Below, piece after piece: positions 1 through 8,672 of a DNA stretch of 64,000 nucleotides (position 1 is the stretch's first letter; each line of letters opens with the position of its first letter). Both the position numbers and the translations under genes were made by a program. Origin of the DNA: Candidatus Obscuribacterales bacterium. Lineage in GTDB: Bacteria > Cyanobacteriota > Vampirovibrionia > Obscuribacterales > Obscuribacteraceae. The stretch covers positions 62,001 to 126,000 of the forward strand of contig JAIELX010000060.1 in the NCBI GenBank assembly GCA_019752635.1, given 5' to 3'. The notes beneath the pieces were generated by a model. It did no database searches. It was given only the letters and a program-made list of their open reading frames with translations, and had not been told where the DNA came from.

Positions 1-2212
1 GTTCGACATCCTGCTTCTGCCGGGCGGATTTATTAGCCGCGTTCAGAGCCGAGCCGGCCTGGCGCATATTGCCGCGACTGAGCATCTTTCTGCCCATGAC
101 GGCACCTAGAATGGTGCCACCGAGTGCCAGGGCCGACTGCATGTCGGCCTGACGGGCTTGTGCTAGTTCTTTGTCCAGCGTCTGTTTGGCACGAAGCAAC
201 TTGTCCTGCACTGCGCCCAGCTTGTCGCTGTACTTCTTTCGCAGTTGCTCTAGTTGCCTGTCGCGATCTTCATGCGAATCTTGCATTAGTCGAATGCGAA
301 AATCGCGCTCAGTTTCATCGGGATGCGAGCTCAACTTGGTCACGGGACAGCGGTAAATTTCCAGCTTTTGACTCTCGAGGACATGAGCAATAAAGTCCTT
401 CTTCCAGTCAATATAGGCTTTAGCGGTGGCTGCGATCGCCGGCAGCTCGGCAAACTCAATTTCTTCAGCAGGAGCGGTGCTCATTTCTTCGCTACCCATT
501 TTCACCGCGAAGCATTTATCCCAATTCACCGGCGCCGTCTCTCCCTTCAGCAGAGTGAGAAACGTGACTTGTCTTGTCTGGTCGACTTGATGTTTTATAT
601 CGGTGAACCGCACTTCGGCGCGTCCTGCCAGCATTGGTTTGTAGACCAGTTTTGCGTCGGACGGAACCGGTTTCCTCACAGGCGCGTAGCGGACGTATAC
701 GTCCGGAGGCAACATCGGCGGTAATTTCTTGGTCTGAGGCTTAGGGGTATCTGCACCTTCGGTAGAAGACAAGTCGGCTGGTTCAATTTTGCGGCGCACC
801 GGCTGCACCGCCGATAGTGTCTTCATTTCGTTACGGCTCATCGGACCTCGCAACCATGAAAGACTCCATCGTGTTTCGAGCAGGACCGGGCCGTCCTCGT
901 GAACGTTGTTCATCAGGAAAATACGCCGTTCCAAACTGGAAAGAAGCCGGTCTAATTCTTGACGATCGAACTGGCGACCTCCGGCATCGGCTGCTGTCTC
1001 GAGACCCTCAAGCACTCGCATCTTATCGCGCTCGGTCTGAAGGCGTCCGATAAACCAGGTGCCTGTATTGCCGAGCGCTTTGTAATCGAGGTCCACCGGG
1101 TTCTGCGTAGCCAATACCACTCCGAGCCCGAAAGCGCGAGCCTGCTTGAGCAAGGAGATCAGTGGCGGTTTGGACGGCGGGTTGGCGACGGGCGGGAAGT
1201 ACCCGAGAACCTCATCCATATAAAGAATTGCTCGCAAGCTCGTAGTTCCGGACTGTCTGCGGACCCAAGAGAGCAGCCTTGTGAGCAAGAGAGACACGAA
1301 GAACATTCTTTCACTGTCGGGCAAGTGCGCTATGGAAATGATGCTGACCTTGGGTTTTCCCGAATCGCCGTAGAGCAAGCGGTCGATGTCCAGAGGCTCG
1401 CCTTCCAGCCAACTCTCGAATCCGGGAGCTGCGAGCAGATTGTTTATGGACATGGCGAATTGAAAGCGATCGGCTGCGGAATAGATTGAATCCAAAGGCA
1501 TCGCGCCAAGCTGCTTAAATGGCGGATTCGCGATCTTTTCCACCAGAGTGTACAGATTCAAATCTCGTCCTGCTTTCCATTCGTAACTTAGTATCGACGA
1601 AAGCAGAATGTGTTCTTTGCTCTTCAGCGGGTCGGCTTCGAGTGACAGCAATGCCAGAATGCTTGTGGCCGTGCAGTTTATCTGTTCGCGCAGCAGGTCG
1701 CTATCTTCCAGCACGCTGGAATCGGGGCAGTCGAAAGAATGCATGATGGACAATGAGGTTGCGGCATTGCTCGCCGGTGTGTAAATAGTGAATTCGGCAG
1801 CGTCCTTCAGACGTTGAATTCGATCCCCGTCTTGCTGCCATTCTTGTAAGCCATTTTTCCATTGGCTAGCTATTTGCGACGCAAGCTCTTCGGCGGCAAT
1901 TCCTTTCCGTCGGCATTCGTCCTGGCTGATCCATGGCAAAAAGGAGTTTGCATCCAGCGATGGAAACGTAAGCAGTAAATTAGCTAAATCCCCTTTGGGA
2001 TCTATAGCGATTATCGGTATGCGATCAATTGCAGCTTCTTCGATGAGGTCGATGCACAAACCGGTTTTGCCGCTGCCCGTCATTCCGACGCAAACTGCGT
2101 GCGTTACCAGGTCCTTCGAGTCATAGAGGATTGTTTCCTCCGTGCGGCTTTTCGTGTGCGGATCATATCTTTTCCCCAGATAAAAGACGCCAAGCTTTTC
2201 ATAGTCGTCCAT
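1..2212 (-). CDS. HerA/DUF87-like ATPase, 3' end cut by window edge
   Basis: Reading the minus strand from ATG at 2212 gives 737 open codons that run off the left edge, so the C-terminus is missing. A Walker A motif GMTGSGKT lies near residue 55 and a Walker B motif ILYMDEV near residue 330. A sensor-like ATQNPVDLDYKAL stretch follows. This order fits the HerA/FtsK/VirB4 branch of P-loop ATPases, which act as hexameric DNA pumps or conjugation-type motors. The last visible part is helical and rich in Lys, Gln and Ala, probably coiled coil, followed by a short Gly-rich segment. The start has an upstream GGTGACGGGA; a GTG three codons upstream is possible. No NurA nuclease or conjugation gene is visible nearby, so the substrate is unknown. 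Family assignment is firm, role is not. Confidence 0.8.
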   Translation of the reverse strand, partial: MDDYEKLGVFYLGKRYDPHTKSRTEETILYDSKDLVTHAVCVGMTGSGKTGLCIDLIEEAAIDRIPIIAIDPKGDLANLLLTFPSLDANSFLPWISQDECRRKGIAAEELASQIASQWKNGLQEWQQDGDRIQRLKDAAEFTIYTPASNAATSLSIMHSFDCPDSSVLEDSDLLREQINCTATSILALLSLEADPLKSKEHILLSSILSYEWKAGRDLNLYTLVEKIANPPFKQLGAMPLDSIYSAADRFQFAMSINNLLAAPGFESWLEGEPLDIDRLLYGDSGKPKVSIISIAHLPDSERMFFVSLLLTRLLSWVRRQSGTTSLRAILYMDEVLGYFPPVANPPSKPPLISLLKQARAFGLGVVLATQNPVDLDYKALGNTGTWFIGRLQTERDKMRVLEGLETAADAGGRQFDRQELDRLLSSLERRIFLMNNVHEDGPVLLETRWSLSWLRGPMSRNEMKTLSAVQPVRRKIEPADLSSTEGADTPKPQTKKLPPMLPPDVYVRYAPVRKPVPSDAKLVYKPMLAGRAEVRFTDIKHQVDQTRQVTFLTLLKGETAPVNWDKCFAVKMGSEEMSTAPAEEIEFAELPAIAATAKAYIDWKKDFIAHVLESQKLEIYRCPVTKLSSHPDETERDFRIRLMQDSHEDRDRQLEQLRKKYSDKLGAVQDKLLRAKQTLDKELAQARQADMQSALALGGTILGAVMGRKMLSRGNMRQAGSALNAANKSARQKQDVE

Positions 2213-2263
2213 TCCCGTCACCGCCTCATATGTGCAGCAAGATATTATCACCATTGTGCATTA

Positions 2264-2292
2264 AATAATTTGCGCCTGTGTCGACCGGTCAA
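2264..2292 (-). promoter_or_regulatory. Candidate sigma70-type promoter for the HerA-like gene
   Basis: On the minus strand TTGACC (2287-2292) is followed after 17 bases by ATTATT (2264-2269). The -35 is one base off consensus and the -10 is poor. It sits in the 119-base gap between the divergent HerA-like and acetate kinase genes, about 50 bases upstream of the ATG at 2212. Weak evidence. Confidence 0.22.
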
Positions 2293-2331
2293 TCAAGCTG
2301 ATATCTTTGCGGGACAGACAAGGAGTTGAAC

Positions 2332-3471
2332 ATGGTTGTTCTGGTTCTTAATGCCGGCTCAAGCAGTTTGAAAGTCAGTCTCATTGATCCCGGACAGCGC
2401 AGTCGGTGTGCGGCAAGTGATGTTCTGTGGAGCCATTCTTTCGATATTTCAATTGCCGACTCATCCGATGAGCAGATTGAGGCTACCATCGGTGAAGTTC
2501 TTGCCAAGCTAGAACCGTCAACGAAAATCGATGCCGTTGGGCACAGAGTGGTGCACGGTGGTGTCAAGTTGGTGGACACGGTGTTTTTGGATGAGGACAT
2601 GATGGCGGAAATTGAGTCTCTGTCTGCCCTGGCGCCATTGCATAATCCGCCTGCGCTTAAAGTCGTAAAAGCGGCAATGAAGGTAATTCCGCGACCTCGC
2701 CATTTCGTTGTTTTTGATACGGCGTTTCATGCGGCGATGCCTATGCGTTCACGGCTCTATCCTCTACCATGGTCCTGGTACGAAGAAAAGCAGATAATGC
2801 GATTCGGCTTTCATGGCACAAGTCATCAGTACTGTGCTTCTAGAGGTGCTGAATTGATGAACAAGCGGGCAGATGAGCTGTTGATTGTCACTGCTCACCT
2901 TGGTAATGGTTGTTCACTTTGCGCGGTTCGGTATGGTATTAGCTGCGATACTACGATGGGATACACGCCCATGGAAGGGTTGATGATGGGCAGCAGATGC
3001 GGCTCAATCGATCCGGGCATTCTGATTCATGTGCTTAAAGAAGGAATGTCCGTCGATGAGCTTGACGTGACGCTCAACAAGCAGTCCGGCATCGCTGGAA
3101 TCTCAGAAACAGGCAAAGACATGCGAGCTCTGATGGCTGCGCGAAAAAATGGTGATGAACGTGCGGTTCTGGCTTTTGATGTGTTTGTGCATAGGCTCAA
3201 TTCCGGCATCGGCAGCATGATTGCTTCATTGGGTGGCTTGGATGCCTTGTTCTTTACAGGCGGCATCGGTGAAAACACTGCAGAAGTGAGAGCGTCCGCC
3301 TGTCTCAATCTACAGTGGTTGGGATTGTCGTTGGATGAGAGTCTGAATGTGGAGAGTTCCGGTGATCGTATCATTAGCGCTTCCGGTTCTAAAATCGTAG
3401 CCGCGGTGGTTGAAGCGCGGGAAGATCTTGCGATTACCAATGAATGGCTGAAGTTATCGGCTAAAAGTTGA
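2332..3471 (+). CDS. ackA: Acetate kinase
   Basis: Acetate kinase interconverts acetate plus ATP and acetyl phosphate plus ADP, in the cytoplasm. The 379-residue protein is slightly shorter than the usual 400 or so. It carries the family signatures in order: LNAGSSSLKVSL at the N-terminus, GHRVVHGG, VFDTAFHAAMP, GFHGTSHQY, AHLGNGCSL, MGYTPMEGLMMGSRCGS, and FTGGIGENTAEVRA near the end. I chose ATG at 2332 because AGGAG lies six bases upstream; a TTG two codons earlier would abut that site. No phosphotransacetylase is in the window, so whether it makes or uses acetate is open. A CoA transferase at 61-62 kb could feed the same pool. An aldo/keto reductase follows after 54 bases on the same strand. 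Confidence 0.97.
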   Translation: MVVLVLNAGSSSLKVSLIDPGQRSRCAASDVLWSHSFDISIADSSDEQIEATIGEVLAKLEPSTKIDAVGHRVVHGGVKLVDTVFLDEDMMAEIESLSALAPLHNPPALKVVKAAMKVIPRPRHFVVFDTAFHAAMPMRSRLYPLPWSWYEEKQIMRFGFHGTSHQYCASRGAELMNKRADELLIVTAHLGNGCSLCAVRYGISCDTTMGYTPMEGLMMGSRCGSIDPGILIHVLKEGMSVDELDVTLNKQSGIAGISETGKDMRALMAARKNGDERAVLAFDVFVHRLNSGIGSMIASLGGLDALFFTGGIGENTAEVRASACLNLQWLGLSLDESLNVESSGDRIISASGSKIVAAVVEAREDLAITNEWLKLSAKS

Positions 3472-3525
3472 TGCTAAGCGGATAAGATCTCAGCCGGTGA
3501 GTTGAGCGGTCCAAGGAGAAATTCT

Positions 3526-4422
3526 ATGGAAAAGCGGGCGTTTGGAAAGACTGGCATGAATGTGTCTGTTCTTGGTTTCGGTGGCGCCGAAATTGGCTTT
3601 CAACAGGTGGACGGTTCGACCGTATCAAAGTTACTGAACAGCGCGCTTGATGCAGGTCTCAATGTCATCGACACTGCTGAATGTTACGTGGACAGCGAGG
3701 AGAAGATCGGGACCGCAGTAGCCGGACGCCGTGACGATTTTTACCTGTTCACGAAGTGCGGGCACAAAGGCAGTTATGACGTAGATGCATGGGACAAAGA
3801 CAGCATTACCGCGTCTATCGACCAGAGTCTTAAAAGACTACGTACCGACCGAGTTGACTTGGTGCAGCTGCACAGCTGTTCCGAAGAAATTCTGCGACAA
3901 GGCGATGTAATTGAGGCTCTGCAACAGGCGAAGCAGGCAGGTAAAACACGCTTCATCGGTTATAGCGGCGACAGCGCGGCCGCTGTCTATGCCATTAATA
4001 CCGGTGCATTCGATGCATTGCAGACATCGTTGAACATTGCCGATCAGGAAGCGGTTGATTTGCTGTTGCCTCTTGCTCGCGCTAAACAAATGGGAGTAAT
4101 CGTAAAGAGACCGGTCGCTAATGCGGCGTGGAAAGAGAAGAGTTATCCCGATTACTTCTACATTCAAACTTACTGGAAGAGACTGCAGGACCTGAAGTAT
4201 GATTTTATAAAGGGTAATCTGTCCGCTGAAGTGGCGCATGCTCTGCGTTTTACGCTAATGAACGATGGCGTCCATACCGCCATAGTGGGAACGACGCAGC
4301 CGAATCGCTGGCAGCAAAACGCTCATGAAGTAGCAAAAGGCCCGCTATCAAAGGCAGAGTACGACAGTATCCGTAGTCGCTGGAAAGAGGTCGTCGCAGC
4401 CGATTGGGTCGGACAGAACTAA
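3526..4422 (+). CDS. Aldo/keto reductase
   Basis: A 298-residue NAD(P)H-dependent oxidoreductase of the aldo/keto reductase TIM-barrel family. The catalytic tetrad is visible: Asp and Tyr in IDTAECYVDSEEKIG, Lys in LFTKCGHKG and His in VDLVQLHSCSE. A cofactor-phosphate region near the C-terminus reads HTAIVGTTQPNRW. The start is ATG 3526 with AAGGAGAA six bases upstream; an in-frame GTG at 3502 has no such site. It follows the acetate kinase gene closely and may be co-transcribed. Substrate cannot be told from sequence; the family reduces aldehydes and ketones. Confidence 0.92.
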   Translation: MEKRAFGKTGMNVSVLGFGGAEIGFQQVDGSTVSKLLNSALDAGLNVIDTAECYVDSEEKIGTAVAGRRDDFYLFTKCGHKGSYDVDAWDKDSITASIDQSLKRLRTDRVDLVQLHSCSEEILRQGDVIEALQQAKQAGKTRFIGYSGDSAAAVYAINTGAFDALQTSLNIADQEAVDLLLPLARAKQMGVIVKRPVANAAWKEKSYPDYFYIQTYWKRLQDLKYDFIKGNLSAEVAHALRFTLMNDGVHTAIVGTTQPNRWQQNAHEVAKGPLSKAEYDSIRSRWKEVVAADWVGQN

Positions 4423-4502
4423 TTAGGAACTGCAAGTCCATCACCAGGATGCGGGTGGAGACCTATGGCGAAAGCCCGCGCCTGGCGCTCGCGCCGCCAA
4501 AA

Positions 4503-5555
4503 CTACCAGCCGGAGTTGGGAACGGTCAGCCCCAGGTCGATAAAAGCCTCTTCCAGTGTGATCTCTTGTGAGTGCCAGATTGCCAGTGCTTCTAGCGCTT
4601 GTTCCTGGGTGATTACGTTCCTGCGAATGAGTGATCGACAGCGAATGAAATTATCTAGCGAAGGTTGATTAAGCAGTCCTGTTGCCATGAATAGTCGGGA
4701 TGCTATTTCGGAATTTGAAAGCGCCCGTTCCAGCGCGGTTTGAATGTCTTGCTCAGAGCAGAATCCCGAGAATTTCATCATGTCGACCAGCGACAAATCA
4801 ATTCCTGCGGGCGGGCGAGTGGTGTTACCACTGGTGCGAGGAACGTTGCCCCGGTGGGGTTGCGGTCTCTCTGCGGTCTGTGAGCGCACCGGCAAATCTC
4901 CGGTGCCTGCCACTGCTCGGGTGGTGCCACCGGTAGTCGCATCAAACACGGTGTCGTGATAAGTGCTTTTGTTCGCGACCTCGTCTGCCTTGGCCCAGAA
5001 CATAACTGCAGCTTTCAATGTCTCTACTGCTTCGTTACGTGTAATTTTGCCGTCTCGAATTTGTTCTTGTGCGGTGAGTACCATCGGCAACAGTTGCGCG
5101 GAGAGCACTCCCTGAATGACCAGTGTGCCACCAAGCGGCATGCCTGTCTCAAAACTAGCATGCAACGCACTGTCCAATTGATGCTGAGAAACCATGGCGG
5201 AGTCGACAAGTAACTCGCCGAGTCTGTTGGATGAAATGTCTGCCTTCGGTGCCCAGCGTAACTCGGCCAGTGCTTCTTGCAGCGAAATGTCCTTCTTGTA
5301 ACTGGCCTTCAAGGCGGTGATAGCGGTATCAAAATCAAGCAATCCGTCCCTGACTAACGACTGCGCTTCAATTGCAGACTGCAAATTTTGTTCGGTGATC
5401 ACTCCGGACATCACGATCACTCGACCGATTGGCAGATTCATACGCTTGGCAATTTGGATCGCTTCTTGCAAATCACCGCTGTTGACTACGCCAACTCCGG
5501 TCAGCAATTCACCGATCTTGACGTCCTTGCCTAGCGCTGCTGTATCTTCGCTCAC
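4503..5555 (-). CDS. Protein with three MshEN-like repeats, no ATPase
   Basis: A 350-residue protein built of three similar helical blocks. Each has a phrase like IGELLTGVGVV or LGELLVDSAMV, then a two-helix stretch, then LI-RDGxI/L, then EALxxL. These resemble the GspE/MshE N-terminal domain found on type II secretion and type IV pilus ATPases, where it can bind c-di-GMP. No Walker motifs are present, so this is a free-standing repeat protein. A Thr/Arg/Pro-rich linker separates blocks 2 and 3. I chose GTG at 5555 with GAGAGG upstream; an earlier GTG at 5639 lacks a clear site. Ligand and partner are unknown. It is convergent with the aldo/keto reductase gene. Confidence 0.7.
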   Translation of the reverse strand: MSEDTAALGKDVKIGELLTGVGVVNSGDLQEAIQIAKRMNLPIGRVIVMSGVITEQNLQSAIEAQSLVRDGLLDFDTAITALKASYKKDISLQEALAELRWAPKADISSNRLGELLVDSAMVSQHQLDSALHASFETGMPLGGTLVIQGVLSAQLLPMVLTAQEQIRDGKITRNEAVETLKAAVMFWAKADEVANKSTYHDTVFDATTGGTTRAVAGTGDLPVRSQTAERPQPHRGNVPRTSGNTTRPPAGIDLSLVDMMKFSGFCSEQDIQTALERALSNSEIASRLFMATGLLNQPSLDNFIRCRSLIRRNVITQEQALEALAIWHSQEITLEEAFIDLGLTVPNSGW

Positions 5556-5849
5556 TTGCAACCTCTCGGGAGTTTCAACATAGAGTTTATACGTTATTTT
5601 TCCCGCAATGACTAGATAATCCTCAGCCAGTTCCAACACTCTTAATCGTTCGGGATGAAGTCGGGGGACCGTGCGCGGTGAGTTACGATAATTCCGCGCT
5701 CCTGACCGATACTGCGCATTAGCGAAAGCTGAGTCTTGCGCTTAACCAGCTCAAAGACATCATTACGAAAGAATTAAAAGAGTGACTCCTGGAAACAACA
5801 ACTATAGGATTAAGTCTGTAACAGTGTGCACCTTTGGAGATCCCTGCTC

Positions 5850-6743
5850 ATGGCGATGGTTTCAAGAGTAGTCCTATTCCTTCTCGTCAACGCCCTCGTG
5901 ATGATCACCGTAAGCGTCCTGATGGCAGTTCTCGGGATTGGTCCGTATCTTTCCTCATACGGATTGGACTTCCGCTCGCTGGCGGTCTTTTGCCTCCTTT
6001 GGGGCTTTGGCGGTTCGCTCATAAGCCTGATCACGTCCCGTGCCATGGCGAAGTGGACCATGAACGTTCATGTCATCGATCCGTCTACACCGGATCCGTC
6101 GCTGCGGGCGCTGGTGACTATGGTTCATGATCTTGCGCGACGGGCCGGAATGGAAGTTATGCCGGAGGTTGGTATTTATGATTCACCGGATTTGAACGCG
6201 TTTGCTACCGGACCGTCGAGTTCAAGAGCCCTGGTTGCTGTTTCTTCAGGGTTGTGGAGTCAAATGAATCGCGACGAGTTGGCGGGGGTTCTGGGGCACG
6301 AAATTACGCACATCATGAATGGTGATATGGTGACGATGACCCTGCTTCAGGGCGTAGTGAACGCGTTTGTCATGTTTCTTTCGCGTGTGATTGCCTTCTT
6401 CCTCGTCAATCGCGACAATGAGCGACCGGGCATCATGTACTACGTTGTTCAAATAGGGCTGGAGATCCTGTTTATGTTTCTTGGATCTATCGTTGTGGCC
6501 TGGTTCTCGCGTATTCGCGAATTCAGAGCGGACAAGGGTGGTGCTAAGTTGGCCGGGCGCGGAAGCATGATTTCTGCGCTTGAAGAGCTTCGTCGGAACT
6601 ACGAACCGATGCCAACGGCGCAAGCCTCTGCAATCCAAACTCTTCAAATCAACGGGCATCCTACCGGCTTGATGAAGCTGTTTGCCTCACACCCGCCTCT
6701 GGAAGAGCGCATCGAACGCTTGATGAAAGAAACAGCAGCCTAG
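5850..6743 (+). CDS. htpX: HtpX-type M48 membrane metalloprotease
   Basis: HtpX is a zinc protease of the inner membrane that degrades misfolded membrane proteins under stress. The 297-residue protein has two N-terminal membrane spans (about 5-30 and 42-64). The zinc motif is HEITH with His150, Glu151 and His154, and the third ligand is Glu224 in REFRAD. Two more hydrophobic spans lie between about 164-187 and 195-220. ATG 5850 has GGAGA nine bases upstream and yields the usual family N-terminus; an upstream GTG at 5826 is less likely. It is a single gene that converges, three bases apart, with the next gene. Confidence 0.95.
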   Translation: MAMVSRVVLFLLVNALVMITVSVLMAVLGIGPYLSSYGLDFRSLAVFCLLWGFGGSLISLITSRAMAKWTMNVHVIDPSTPDPSLRALVTMVHDLARRAGMEVMPEVGIYDSPDLNAFATGPSSSRALVAVSSGLWSQMNRDELAGVLGHEITHIMNGDMVTMTLLQGVVNAFVMFLSRVIAFFLVNRDNERPGIMYYVVQIGLEILFMFLGSIVVAWFSRIREFRADKGGAKLAGRGSMISALEELRRNYEPMPTAQASAIQTLQINGHPTGLMKLFASHPPLEERIERLMKETAA

Positions 6744-6746
6744 TGC

Positions 6747-7826
6747 TTAGTTGCCGGTGCCGGCCGTCGCTGGCGGTGCCGGCGTCGGCGCAGCGGCCTT
6801 GATTTCGCTATCCAGTTGCATCAGGCGATTTTTCAATTCAGTCGTTGATTTGCTGTCTTTTCCGTTGAGGTCCTCGCTGAGCTTAACGGCCTCAGCCAGG
6901 AAGACCCGAGCCGTGTCCAGCCGGTGGTCTTTAATGTAAAGCTCACTCAATGCCGTGTCGGCGATAATCACTTCTGCTTTGGCCTTATTGCTGGTCGACT
7001 TTTTCCCGAGCTCGCGAACGCGCTTGTACATTTGTTTCGCGTTCCATCTCCCTGTCGACACTTTGTTGCCCGATTCGCTTTCGTTTCGGTGGATCTCGCC
7101 GAGCTTGTTTAATGAGCTGAGCATCTCAGCGATGTGATCATCGCCTGTCGGTTCATCTAATGCCTTGTCGGTAATGTCGACAATCGTAAATGATTCATCC
7201 GATCCTTTGGTGCGCTGTTTCAGTTTCAGAGCCTGGTGATAGAGCCTTGAGGCCAGCACTGTGTTGTTGGCGGCGGCGTATCTGTTGGCGAGTTTTTCGG
7301 ATGATACTTGCAGTGCCGTCAAGGCGTCGTCATCGTTGTTCAGTCCGCCGGATGCCGCTATGGAACTTACGACGCGGTAAATGTCTTCAGGAAACAGGGC
7401 CGCCAGATCGCGCAACATGGTTTTATTGTTGGCCGTTCTGAAAATGGCCCATATGGCACCATCGTGTGTCATTTTGTGCGAGCTGCCGTGTTTCTTTGCG
7501 GCCGACCTGGCCGTTGCAGGATCCGTTCCCGCGGGCTCGCTCTGCTGACTTTCGTTTTCCTCAGGGACCTGTTCGGAGTCCGATGAGCCACTCTCGTCCA
7601 GGTGCGGGAGCATCTTTGCTATCGCCTCTATGCGATTGAGTTCGTGCTGTCGCTCGTTAAATTGAAACGTCACGAAGGTGCCGATGCAGGCCGCATAAAA
7701 CGTAACGGCGATTTTGAGAATCTCAACGTCGCGTTCCCAACTGAGCCAGCCACTTTTTTTCTTCTCCGGCTCCTGTTTCGGTTTCTCGGGTGTTGCGGAT
7801 TGTTTTGTTTCGTCGTCGGCTGCCAT
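6747..7826 (-). CDS. Membrane-anchored helical protein, unknown function
   Basis: A 359-residue protein I do not recognise by family. It has a Lys/Glu/Pro-rich start, one membrane span at about residues 36-56, then an acidic Ser/Glu/Gln-rich linker and a long helical region. The helices resemble degenerate TPRs (LASRLYHQALKLKQRT, ALSELYIKDHRLDTARVFLAEAVKLSE). The tail is Ala/Pro/Thr-rich. With few positive charges after the span and a charged Lys-rich N-terminus, the N-terminus is probably inside and the helical part outside. ATG 7826 has AGGGA upstream. The layout resembles the extracytoplasmic tails of the kinases in this window, but without a kinase domain. Confidence 0.65.
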   Translation of the reverse strand: MAADDETKQSATPEKPKQEPEKKKSGWLSWERDVEILKIAVTFYAACIGTFVTFQFNERQHELNRIEAIAKMLPHLDESGSSDSEQVPEENESQQSEPAGTDPATARSAAKKHGSSHKMTHDGAIWAIFRTANNKTMLRDLAALFPEDIYRVVSSIAASGGLNNDDDALTALQVSSEKLANRYAAANNTVLASRLYHQALKLKQRTKGSDESFTIVDITDKALDEPTGDDHIAEMLSSLNKLGEIHRNESESGNKVSTGRWNAKQMYKRVRELGKKSTSNKAKAEVIIADTALSELYIKDHRLDTARVFLAEAVKLSEDLNGKDSKSTTELKNRLMQLDSEIKAAAPTPAPPATAGTGN

Positions 7827-8002
7827 GCTATTCCCTGGTTGATAGCCTTATATTATCCAGGATCTCAGATACTGATATTGATTTTTTGCTGGATAGCCCA
7901 TACTCTTGCAGAGTCTCCGCCGACACAGTTGTTTGTCAAGGAGCTTAGAGCATGCGCTATACGGGCATGCTTTCGAAATGACCCGAACCAGGAGTGGTGC
8001 TA

Positions 8003-8626
8003 ATGACAGCTAGTTTGATGGAGTCGCTAAAAGAATCAACGGCGCCAATGCATAACTCAGCGGAGGGCAGCAGATTTCAAAGTCTACTGACCAATGGCAA
8101 GCTTCCCCTTGAAGTTTACGCCGAATACCTTGGGCAGCTGTTTCTAGTTCATTTTCACTTGGAAGATGAAATGCGAAAGCACGCCTCGTGTGCGAAAGTG
8201 CTCACAAATGAACAGTATCAAGTCGATTTTCTTGAGAAGGATTTGAAGGCTCTGGGGCGCGAAACAGCTTCCGTAAAGGCGCTTTCGTCTACCCGTTCTT
8301 TGCTCGACTTGATCGCCTCAGCCTCGCAGAGTTGTCCGGAAGCATTATTGGGCATGCATTACGTTCTATTGGGAAGCAAGCATGGGGGCAAATTTGTCGC
8401 CAAGAATGTTCAAGTAAGTTATGCACTGCAAGATGGTGCAGGGAATACGTATTTTGATCCCTACGGCAATTCCTTCATGCCGATTTGGCGGCAGTTCAAA
8501 GACGAGATGAACAAGCTGGAGCTATCGCAACAGACCTTGGACACAGTCTGTATCGCAGCTGCCGATATGTTCAGGCATATCACCATGATAGGTGAAGAGC
8601 TGATGCCTTCAGTGGTATCACGCTAA
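8003..8626 (+). CDS. Heme oxygenase-like protein
   Basis: A 207-residue all-helical protein of the heme oxygenase fold, which opens heme to biliverdin, iron and CO. The N-terminal LKESTAPMHNSAEGS matches the proximal-His helix, with His17 as the expected heme ligand. The distal helix region reads LLGMHYVLLGSKHGGKFVAKN, where classic enzymes have a Gly-Gly kink. Length is within the family range. ATG 8003 has AGGAG eight bases upstream; two GTG codons at 7994 and 7997 overlap that site. It stands alone, divergent from the gene at 6747-7826. With the ferrochelatase at 54 kb it suggests heme turnover, but no partner reductase or biliverdin reductase is nearby. Confidence 0.85.
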   Translation: MTASLMESLKESTAPMHNSAEGSRFQSLLTNGKLPLEVYAEYLGQLFLVHFHLEDEMRKHASCAKVLTNEQYQVDFLEKDLKALGRETASVKALSSTRSLLDLIASASQSCPEALLGMHYVLLGSKHGGKFVAKNVQVSYALQDGAGNTYFDPYGNSFMPIWRQFKDEMNKLELSQQTLDTVCIAAADMFRHITMIGEELMPSVVSR

Positions 8627-8672
8627 AACACATTTGTGAGCTATGTTCTGTCGTCCGGGCGCGCCTGAGTGG

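Noticed and set aside
5640..5770. Short minus frame reading FELVKRKTQLSLMRS and so on, about 44 codons between stops
   Set aside because: Only a late internal ATG without a site; the opposite strand also looks partly coding, so it is probably a chance effect or an old relic.
7994..8002. Tandem GTG starts for heme oxygenase
   Set aside because: They overlap the AGGAG site; ATG 8003 is correctly spaced.
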